Made by a program: the position numbers and the translations under genes. Positions 1-6,304 of a stretch of 33,422 nt of DNA are shown here, one piece after another. The DNA comes from Chloroflexota bacterium (GTDB taxonomy: Bacteria > Chloroflexota > Anaerolineae > Aggregatilineales > Phototrophicaceae), in the NCBI GenBank assembly GCA_023430545.1, contig JAEZAF010000105.1:1-33422 (forward strand). The letters run 5' to 3'. The notes beneath the pieces are model-generated. The model was not told where the DNA came from. It did not search any database and was given only the letters and a program-made list of their open reading frames with translations. Position 1 is the stretch's first letter; each line of letters opens with the position of its first letter.

Positions 1-10
1 ATCATTTTCG

Positions 11-30
11 GGAGCACACGCAGGTGCTCC
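11..30. terminator. Possible hairpin terminator at window edge
   Basis: GGAGCAC (11-17) pairs with GTGCTCC (24-30) around a six-base loop. The plus side is followed by CCCCTTCTTCC and the minus side by GAAAATGAT, so there is no strong U-tract in either direction. It could end a gene lying left of the window or be part of the leader of a leftward gene. The hairpin is seen; its role is a guess. Confidence 0.3.
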
Positions 31-60
31 CCTTCTTCCAAAAGGTGGTGGCGATACATG

Positions 61-365
61 GCGGGTCGGCTGGTTACTCCGCATGAGCTGCTTGTTGTTT
101 GTAGCTGTTTGCTGCTGCTGCTGCTGCACAAAATTTTTGTGCGGCAACAACGGATTTTCCCCTCAAAATGAACGACGGTGGCAGATTTGCAGCACGATTC
201 TGCTGCAAATGTGCTTGTAGCAAGTTAGGGTTGCTGCAAACACCAGACACGTGCGCAGCATTGAAAGCCTCCCCTATATGCCTGTGATTGTTAAGGGGCC
301 GGAACATTATAGTGTAGCACGAATGTTCGGATTGTGCGGTTCGAATTTTCAAACGAAGTGGACCG
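61..365. repeat. Dispersed element copy 1 ((GCT)n-palindrome ... GGTTCGAAT block)
   Basis: A run of about six GCT triplets (111-127) leads into an AT-centred palindrome with arms GCACAAAA (126-133) and TTTTGTGC (135-142). About 200 bases later comes the block GGTTCGAATTTTCAAACGAA followed by GTGGACC (about 338-363). Both blocks recur in the same order and strand at 22.2-22.48 kb, while the sequence between them is only weakly similar. The outer limits given here are approximate. No gene with coding character is seen in positions 1-584. The element could be a mobile or REP-like unit, an RNA, or a leader or promoter of a leftward gene beyond the window edge. Confidence 0.5.
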
Positions 366-382
366 AGTTTTGTGGAAATGAT

Positions 383-580
383 GGTGGATAAGGTGGGCGG
401 ACGGGGCGGACAATGCAGGCATTTTCCCTACAGAATAGGCGGGGGGAAGATCAAACGGGCCGGAAGAATCCGGCCCCATGCGGATGAAGGTCAGGACGGC
501 GGTCGGCGGACAGACAGGGCAGGCCCTGTCCCTACGGAGTACGCGGGTGGGAATGGTGGTGGATAAGGCGGGCGGACACA
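383..580. repeat. Cluster of REP-like hairpins with CCCTAC tails
   Basis: Three hairpins follow each other. AATGC/GCATT (412-423) is followed by TTCCCTAC. GGGCCGGA-AGAA-TCCGGCCC (457-476) is followed by C. GACAGGGC-AG-GCCCTGTC (513-530) is followed by CCTAC. The cluster is bracketed by a direct repeat TGGTGGATAAGGYGGGCGGAC (near 383-402 and 556-576). The cluster lies immediately downstream of radA. Related hairpins occur at about 3.03, 19.55, 20.9, 24.3, 28.5 and 30.4 kb, so this is a local cluster of a genome-dispersed family. Confidence 0.6.
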
Positions 581-584
581 GGTG

Positions 585-1976
585 TTACACTGCGCCGGAC
601 GCCGCAGGCATGGCGATTTCCAGCGCGTGTCTGAGATCGCGTGCTTCGACCAGTGTCAGGCCTTTCGGTGCGTCGATCTTCGAACGGTGCATCTTCGGCA
701 GCAGCACGCGCTTGAAGCCGAGCTTGGCCGCTTCGTTCAGACGCACACCCAACTGCGAGACGGTGCGCAGTTCGCCGCTTAGCCCGATCTCGCCGATGAA
801 GGCCAGATCCGCAGGCAGCGGCACCTTGTAGTAGCTGGAAGCCATCGCCATCGCGACCGCCAGATCGGATGCGGGTTCATCGACCTTGATGCCGCCGATC
901 ACGTTGATGAAGATGTCGCGCTCGTTGAGCTTCAGCCCGATCTGCTGGGTCAGCACTGCGCTGATCAGCAGCAGACGGTTATAGTCGATGCCGTTCGGCG
1001 TCCGGCGCGGGTTGCCGAAGGGTGTCGGACTGGTCAGCGCCTGTATTTCTACCAGCAGCGGACGTGTGCCCTCCATTGTCACGGCGACGGCGGCTCCGGA
1101 AGCGTTGATCGCACGTTCGGCCAGAAACACTTCCGACGGATTGCTGACTTCCATCATCCCGCCGGACGTCATCTCGAACACACCGACCTCATTGGTCGCG
1201 CCGAAGCGGTTTTTGACGCCGCGCAGCAGACGATACATGCCAAACGAGTCGCCTTCCAGATACAGCACGGTATCCACGACGTGTTCGAGCACACGTGGAC
1301 CGGCAATCGTACCGTCCTTGGTCACATGGCCGATGATAAAGACACTGGTGCCGGTGGTCTTCGCCAGCATCTGAAGGCGTCCGGCGCACTCCTTGACCTG
1401 AGAGACACTTCCGGGCGATGACTCGCTCTCCTCGAGATAAATGGTCTGGATCGAGTCGATAATCAGCACGGCGGGTTTGATGGCGCGAACGTGCTGCAAA
1501 ATGGCGTGCAGATTGGTTTCGGTGACGAGGTAAAGCTGATCCGCCCGCAGGCCGAGACGCTCCGCCCGCATCTTGATCTGGGTCGTGCTTTCCTCTCCGC
1601 TGACGTACAGCACCCGCCCGATACATGACGCGATCAGGCAGCTCACCTGAATGAGCAGGGTGGATTTGCCGATGCCCGGTTCACCGCCGATCAGCGTGAT
1701 GCTTCCCGGCACGATACCGCCGCCCAGCACGCGGTTGAACTCGCTGAGAGGAACCAGCATGCGCGGCATCTCCTGCGACTGGATTTCGTCCAGCATGCGC
1801 GGCGTGGTATTGGGAAGGACCACGCGCTCCTTCTGGCGTGCAGCCCGCCCCACCTCGATGACCTCTTCGACCATCGTCGAGAATTCACTGCATCCTGGGC
1901 AGCGCCCCATATAACGCGGTGACTTTCGACCGCATTTCTGACAGATATACTGGCTTCGTGTCTTGACCGCTACCAT
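585..1976 (-). CDS. radA: DNA repair protein RadA
   Basis: RadA (Sms) is a cytosolic RecA-like ATPase that drives branch migration during homologous recombination and the processing of stalled forks. The 463-residue length is normal for the family. The N-terminus carries the four-cysteine zinc finger (C12, C15, C26, C29). The ATPase core has a Walker A motif GEPGIGKST (98-106) and a Walker B-like LIIDSIQ (171-177). It also has the RadA-specific KNRFG motif (255-259), and the C-terminal third is the Lon-protease-like domain. The ATG at 1976 is preceded by GAGGAT at good distance. It is transcribed alone, diverging from the copper protein gene across a 267-bp gap, and a hairpin cluster follows its stop. 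The assignment is firm from motifs. Confidence 0.97.
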   Translation of the reverse strand: MVAVKTRSQYICQKCGRKSPRYMGRCPGCSEFSTMVEEVIEVGRAARQKERVVLPNTTPRMLDEIQSQEMPRMLVPLSEFNRVLGGGIVPGSITLIGGEPGIGKSTLLIQVSCLIASCIGRVLYVSGEESTTQIKMRAERLGLRADQLYLVTETNLHAILQHVRAIKPAVLIIDSIQTIYLEESESSPGSVSQVKECAGRLQMLAKTTGTSVFIIGHVTKDGTIAGPRVLEHVVDTVLYLEGDSFGMYRLLRGVKNRFGATNEVGVFEMTSGGMMEVSNPSEVFLAERAINASGAAVAVTMEGTRPLLVEIQALTSPTPFGNPRRTPNGIDYNRLLLISAVLTQQIGLKLNERDIFINVIGGIKVDEPASDLAVAMAMASSYYKVPLPADLAFIGEIGLSGELRTVSQLGVRLNEAAKLGFKRVLLPKMHRSKIDAPKGLTLVEARDLRHALEIAMPAASGAV

Positions 1977-2243
1977 ATCGATAATCCTCGAATATTTGTT
2001 CTATATTTTACCACAAAACAGCCCTCAATACCGACTCTGAAACACGGTTTTTCAGGCGTATTCTGAACCTGAAAGATGAGAGAATGGCGAAGGTGGGAAC
2101 GGCTCTGGTCAAAAGCGGATAAATGGCCGAGACTATGGGGAAAACATACACTCTGCCGACCCATTTACAGATCTGCGATGCGCATTCCGCATCATATCGT
2201 GTGCCCTGCTGATTTACCTTCAAAAGCGAGAGGAATCACCTTC

Positions 2244-2978
2244 ATGTGTCACCGTGTTATTCGCGCCCGGCATATTCTCCCCATTCTGCTGATCAGTCTC
2301 ACCCTGCTGTGGGTGGTCTCGGTCCGGGCGCACACCGATCAGCACGATATGGGTCAGCATGAAACACACAGCCCATCGGGCAGCCCGGTGTCCACTTCAG
2401 CCACGCCAATTACACCTGAGGTGAATCCCGGTATCCCACTGCTGATCACCGGACTGGTGCTCGTCGCCGTCGGCGGAGTCTTCGCCTTCCGGCTCCAGTG
2501 GAAACAGCCTGGTTTTCAGCACGCACTGGTTGCAATCACTGTAGTCATCGGCACGCTGGCGGCGGTAGCAGGGGCAGGACTTGCACTCACACCACCAGCA
2601 CTGTCGGGTGAACTGCGGGCCGAGGATGCCTGGGCGCGGCCAGCGCCGCAGCATTCAAGCGGCGCGGTTTACCTCACACTCGAAAACGGCACCGCTGATG
2701 ACGAGCGCCTGACAGGGGCTTCCGCAGCGGTGGCGGCGCGTGTCGAGCTGCATGAGACCGTGATTGTGGATGATGTCGGGCAAATGAACGCGGTCGAAAG
2801 CGTCGAGCTGCCATCCGGCAGCACACTGGAAATCGTGCCGTTTGGCATCCACCTGATGCTGATCGATCTGCATGAAGCCCTGCAGATCGGCGATACCTTC
2901 CCCCTGACACTGGAGTTTGCATCCGGTCAGCGGCTGGAAGTCGAGGTCGAGGTCGAGGTGAAGCTGGACGGGCAGTAA
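2244..2978 (+). CDS. Membrane-anchored PCu(A)C-family copper-binding protein
   Basis: The C-terminal domain (about 120-240 of 244 residues) matches the periplasmic copper chaperone PCu(A)C family, which delivers Cu(I) to the CuA site of cytochrome oxidase. The ligand spacing H-X10-M-X21-H-X-M is met exactly by H170, M181, H203 and M205. Before it lie a signal or membrane segment (about 11-27) and two hydrophobic segments (about 63-83 and 92-116), so the copper domain is tethered to the membrane. The first extracytoplasmic stretch is His/Met-rich (H30, H34, M36, H39, H42). The start at 2244 is chosen because GAGAGGAAT precedes it. An upstream in-frame ATG at 2076 would add 56 residues ahead of the signal and lacks support. 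The C-terminus ends in an acidic EV repeat encoded by a GAGGTC microrepeat. Confidence 0.85.
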   Translation: MCHRVIRARHILPILLISLTLLWVVSVRAHTDQHDMGQHETHSPSGSPVSTSATPITPEVNPGIPLLITGLVLVAVGGVFAFRLQWKQPGFQHALVAITVVIGTLAAVAGAGLALTPPALSGELRAEDAWARPAPQHSSGAVYLTLENGTADDERLTGASAAVAARVELHETVIVDDVGQMNAVESVELPSGSTLEIVPFGIHLMLIDLHEALQIGDTFPLTLEFASGQRLEVEVEVEVKLDGQ

Positions 2979-3026
2979 TGCAGGGACGATGCGGTGTCAT
3001 CACCATGTTATAGCGGTCTTCTGAAC

Positions 3027-3052
3027 GGGCGACCACATCGGGTCGCCCCTAC
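3027..3052. repeat. REP-like hairpin with CTAC tail
   Basis: GGGCGACC (3027-3034) and GGTCGCCC (3041-3048) form a perfect 8-bp stem with a six-base loop, followed by CTAC. It lies between the copper protein gene and the phosphatase gene. It belongs to the same CCCTAC-tailed family seen elsewhere in the window. It might also act as a terminator, but it has no U-tract. Confidence 0.6.
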
Positions 3053-3192
3053 GCATTAATATAACAGGGTGGCATTGCAGGTTCAGTGTATGCAAACCTG
3101 AATTCGAACTGGCCCCGTGGTTCATCATCTTCCATCATATAACGCGGTGCGATCGTTCGCGATGTGCTTCCTTTGGAAATGGAAAGGAAACA

Positions 3193-4155
3193 ATGATGTC
3201 GGGATGGATAAAGCTGGTTTGGATGATCCTGACGGCAGGGTTACTGCTGGCTTTTGCCTCTGTTGGCCCCTGCCTGACCTCGCAGATAACGCCCATGCCA
3301 ACCGTTACACCGCAGCCTGAAATCCTTCACATCGAGACCGAATCCGAGACTGTCAGGTTTGCCATCATCGGGGATTATGGCAAGGCGGGACCGAATGCCG
3401 AAGCCGTCGCGGAGATGGTCATCGAGTGGGAACCGGAGCTGATCCTCACGGTGGGGGATAACAATTACGATGTCGGCGCGGCGGAAACGATTGACGAGAA
3501 TATCGGCCGGTACTATCACGACTTTATCGCGCCGTATGTCGGGGAGTATGGCGATGGCGCTGGTGATGAAGCCGAAGACAACCGCTTTTTCCCCACGCTT
3601 GGCAATCACGACTGGCTAACCGACGCCGCGCAGCCGTACTTTGACTACTTTGAGCTTCCCGGCAACGAGCGCTATTACACTTTTACTGCCGGAGATGTTC
3701 AGTTCTTCGCGCTTGATGGCAATTACGATGAGCCGGACGGCATCCGCCGCGATTCCGTGCAGGCGCAGTGGCTTCAGGCTGCGCTGGCGGAGTCTGCTGC
3801 CGTGTGGAAGGTGGTGTACTTTCATGTCGCGCCATATTCGTCAGGGGATTCCGGTTCCAACCTGGTTATGCAGTGGCCGTTTACCGAATGGGGCGCGAGT
3901 GCCGTGATCGCCGGTCATGATCACATCTACGAACGGCTGGAAGTGGACGGCATCCCATATTTCGTCAACGGCGTGGGCGGCGGTGCGATCTATGCGCTGG
4001 GTGACATACTGCCCGAAAGCCGCTTCCGCTTCAATCACGGCTACGGGGCGATGCTGGTCACGGCGTCTGCTGAAGAACTGACATTCGAGTTTTACGCTAC
4101 CTTCGACAGCAGCACACCGCTGGACAGCCTCACCCTTTCAGCGACAGCACAGTAG
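3193..4155 (+). CDS. Secreted or anchored purple-acid-phosphatase-like metallophosphoesterase
   Basis: The 320-residue protein has an N-terminal hydrophobic segment (about 6-25) and then a calcineurin-type metallophosphatase fold. Visible metal and catalytic motifs are D61 in GDYG, GDNNY (88-92), GNHD (137-140), H211 in YFHVAPY and GHDHIYER (241-248). The GDxG/GDNxY/GNHD/GHxH order fits purple acid (tartrate-resistant type) phosphatases, which hydrolyse phosphomonoesters outside the membrane. The substrate is not predictable. SVGPC near the cleavage region is not a proper lipobox because it has proline before cysteine, so a signal anchor or SPase I cleavage is more likely. AAAGGA precedes two adjacent ATG codons at 3193 and 3196, and either could start it. 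Confidence 0.85.
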   Translation: MMSGWIKLVWMILTAGLLLAFASVGPCLTSQITPMPTVTPQPEILHIETESETVRFAIIGDYGKAGPNAEAVAEMVIEWEPELILTVGDNNYDVGAAETIDENIGRYYHDFIAPYVGEYGDGAGDEAEDNRFFPTLGNHDWLTDAAQPYFDYFELPGNERYYTFTAGDVQFFALDGNYDEPDGIRRDSVQAQWLQAALAESAAVWKVVYFHVAPYSSGDSGSNLVMQWPFTEWGASAVIAGHDHIYERLEVDGIPYFVNGVGGGAIYALGDILPESRFRFNHGYGAMLVTASAEELTFEFYATFDSSTPLDSLTLSATAQ

Positions 4156-4168
4156 AATCTGGTTTAAT

Positions 4169-4188
4169 TTGGGATAAATTGGGATAAA
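4169..4188 (+). promoter_or_regulatory. Tandem TTGGGATAAA boxes upstream of the ClpN-only gene
   Basis: Two exact 10-base copies of TTGGGATAAA sit head to tail 13 bases after the phosphatase stop and about 95 bases before the ClpN-only start. The arrangement is heptad-3-heptad, which resembles the geometry, though not the consensus, of CtsR operators at clp genes. Similar paired boxes occur inside the downstream gene (5011-5030 and 5857-5876), and a single one lies upstream of clpC (6146-6155). Alternatively, this is a decayed copy of the coding repeat for W-x-NLGY. Confidence 0.4.
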
Positions 4189-4200
4189 ACAAAAATATTT

Positions 4201-4230
4201 TTGATCATAACCGTAAACCGATGCTATCGT
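4201..4230 (+). promoter_or_regulatory. Weak candidate promoter for the ClpN-only gene
   Basis: TTGATC (4201-4206) and TATCGT (4225-4230) are separated by 18 bases, and each matches four of six sigma-70 consensus positions. The location just before a 53-base leader to the ATG at 4283 is reasonable. It lies directly after the TTGGGATAAA boxes. Confidence 0.25.
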
Positions 4231-4282
4231 AAGACGATGACATGGCAGTGACACAGACGATCCACAGGCGGACGGCGGCAGC

Positions 4283-5959
4283 ATGGAAAGATTTACAAAA
4301 CGGGCACGGCTTATCCTGAATCATGCACAGGATGAGGCCAGAGCGATGAAGACGTCGGTGATCGAGCCGGAGCATATCCTGCTTGGTCTGCTCAAGGATC
4401 AGAATGAGGTCACGGCGGATGTCTTTCAGGAACTTGGCATCGAATACACTGCGGTGAAAAAGAGAATTACTGTAAATACACAGGTAAATGAAAAGCTGTT
4501 TGATTCTGATGATATGGATCTTTCCAGTGATACAAGAAAGCTGCTGGAACACGCAGTGACTGAAGCGCGGCGCATGCGCCATCAGTATATCGACTGCGAA
4601 CACCTGCTGTTAGGGATATCGCTTCTGCCGAGAACCAGAGTCACCCGACTGCGTAAGCAGGCTGGCATCCCGACCGCGCAGATCTATACGGTCACCCGGC
4701 AAATGATCAATCGTTGGCGCGCAGCACAAGGGCTGGCCCCGCACCCGATCCCGACCACTGCATGGCATTCCTCCTTCACCGATTACGCTCGTCGGCGCGG
4801 GTTCGTATATTATGAAGCACTGGAGAGCAGTACACGGCATTACGCTTTGCAGCACGAACTGACCTGCACGCCGCTGTCCGATGCATTGATTGATCACCTG
4901 CTGGCCGCCGTCGATGAGACACGCCAGATGAAACTGCGTCGAGTTGAGCCTGAACAGATTCTGCTGAGTCTGGCGCGGGACGCCGCATCAATGCGCGACG
5001 CCACCGGAATTTGGTATAATTTGGGATATCGTGAGGCCGAGATCAATACCCTGTATGACAGATTGAAGGCGCAGCAGGCCCAGAGAGCGGAAGAGGAGCA
5101 ATCCGTGACGTCGAACAAGGTGCAGCGATTGACAAGCCGTGCACGATACGCCTTAAGCCGCGCACAGGAAGCAGCACTGACATCGAAGCAAAGCGCAGTC
5201 GAACCCGGCCATCTGATGCTCGGCCTGACGCTGGAAGAAGGCAGCATCGCGCAGCGTGTCTTACAGCAGCTCGGCGTTGACTATCCGGCTGTCAAAGAGG
5301 CCGTTAAAAACGCGATGGCTGGCACGGTGGATAACACGGTCACCGATACAATCAGTCAACGGGCCGCTGCCTCAGTTCAAGACACGGCTGCGCCAGATCA
5401 GGATACGCCCCCCGACCTCTCGGAAACCGTTAAGCAATTACTGAATCTGGCGGTCGATGAAGCACGCAAACGTGATCATAGCTATATCGACACCGAACAT
5501 TTACTACTCGGCTTGTCGCGGGTTGAATCGGATCAGGTGACGGAACTATTCAGGCAGTTGAAGATCAGCCCGGCACAGATCCAGACCACCACCGATCGCA
5601 TCCTGCATGAGCCACCGCCGCAGGTTACCCACGCCGCCGCTAAGATGCCACGCGCCAGAAACCGCTGGTTTTCATTTGCAGGGATCAGCAGTCGGTTTCG
5701 CAATTTCAGTTTGCAGCGCGAACTTGATCAGACGCCGCTCTCCGCTGAAGCTCTGAAAGGACTGATGAGCGCGATTGAAACCGCCCGTCAGACCGGAAAG
5801 CCGCGGGTTGAGGTCGAGCATCTGCTTTTAAGTCTACTGGAAACACAATCAGAGATTTGGGATAATTTGGGATATAATAAAGAGGAGATCGAAGCGCTAC
5901 GCGATAAAGTCCGCCAGCGTGTGACCACATCAGACCGGCGTGAGAACGCCTCACTGTAG
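4283..5959 (+). CDS. ClpN-only protein with six Clp repeats and no ATPase
   Basis: All of this 558-residue protein is built from the Clp amino-terminal (substrate/adaptor-docking) repeat; there is no Walker motif or AAA+ domain. Repeat signatures are EPEHILLGLL (28-37), DCEHLLLGIS (104-113), EPEQILLSLA (222-231), EPGHLMLGLT (307-316), DTEHLLLGLS (403-412) and EVEHLLLSLL (510-519). It is a tandem duplication of a unit of about 275 residues. Each unit holds two ClpC-like repeats and one divergent repeat ending in IW-x-NLGY (243-249, 525-531). The first residues, MERFTKRARLIL, closely mirror those of ClpC next door. Likely roles are a decoy, adaptor or sequestering factor for ClpC partners in the cytosol; this is inference. 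The ribosome site is weak (GGCGG). ClpC follows after 345 bp. Confidence 0.85.
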   Translation: MERFTKRARLILNHAQDEARAMKTSVIEPEHILLGLLKDQNEVTADVFQELGIEYTAVKKRITVNTQVNEKLFDSDDMDLSSDTRKLLEHAVTEARRMRHQYIDCEHLLLGISLLPRTRVTRLRKQAGIPTAQIYTVTRQMINRWRAAQGLAPHPIPTTAWHSSFTDYARRRGFVYYEALESSTRHYALQHELTCTPLSDALIDHLLAAVDETRQMKLRRVEPEQILLSLARDAASMRDATGIWYNLGYREAEINTLYDRLKAQQAQRAEEEQSVTSNKVQRLTSRARYALSRAQEAALTSKQSAVEPGHLMLGLTLEEGSIAQRVLQQLGVDYPAVKEAVKNAMAGTVDNTVTDTISQRAAASVQDTAAPDQDTPPDLSETVKQLLNLAVDEARKRDHSYIDTEHLLLGLSRVESDQVTELFRQLKISPAQIQTTTDRILHEPPPQVTHAAAKMPRARNRWFSFAGISSRFRNFSLQRELDQTPLSAEALKGLMSAIETARQTGKPRVEVEHLLLSLLETQSEIWDNLGYNKEEIEALRDKVRQRVTTSDRRENASL

Positions 5960-6145
5960 CGTAAGACGTAAGGCAATTCCTGCGTCTGCATGGTGAAGCG
6001 GCCACGGGTGATCACAATTGACCCGATATCGGATCAGGTGGCAGCCCTGTTTATGGACCGTTCATCGCTGATGCAGCCCGATTTTACGTAATTCGGCCCA
6101 TAGATCGTAGTTTCTAACAAAGCATCTACAGAAAAGTCGTGTACT

Positions 6146-6157
6146 TTGGGATATAAT
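6146..6157 (+). promoter_or_regulatory. TTGGGATATA box overlapping a TATAAT in the clpC leader
   Basis: TTGGGATATA (6146-6155) overlaps a perfect TATAAT (6152-6157) about 150 bases before the clpC start. No good -35 hexamer is seen at normal spacing. The box matches those upstream of and within the neighbouring ClpN-only gene. If this is the clpC -10 region, the box would overlap the core promoter, where a repressor could act. The rest of the 345-bp gap (5960-6304) holds only a weak hairpin after the upstream stop and the leader stem described separately. Confidence 0.4.
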
Positions 6158-6238
6158 TTTAATTATCGTTCAAAGTAGTCAGTATCATCAGTGACTCTTT
6201 AAAGTGGTCTTACTCTGGCCGCTGATCAGGAGGACGGA

Positions 6239-6262
6239 TAACCACTTCCCTCGGAATGGTTA
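6239..6262 (+). promoter_or_regulatory. Leader hairpin in clpC 5' UTR
   Basis: TAACCA-C-TTCC (6239-6249) pairs with GGAATGGTTA (6253-6262) as a 10-bp stem with one bulged C and a CTC loop, ending 28 bases before the ribosome-binding GGAGG (6291-6295). Downstream GAAGTG-AGGG (6272-6281) is complementary to CACTTC (6243-6248) and CCCTC (6248-6252), so an alternative fold that opens the stem is possible. This could be an RNA thermometer or attenuation-type switch, or merely stabilise the transcript. Confidence 0.35.
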
Positions 6263-6304
6263 CCAAGTGTCGAAGTGAGGGATTAAGGACGGAGGTTTTA
6301 TACC

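Noticed and set aside
111..127. GCT triplet run as a possible CRISPR or coding microsatellite
   Set aside because: No spaced repeats are present and no gene covers it; it is part of the dispersed element.
74..352. Minus-strand open frame of 92 codons in the window's left end
   Set aside because: It runs through the trinucleotide repeat (poly-Ala), lacks a ribosome site and coincides with the dispersed element.
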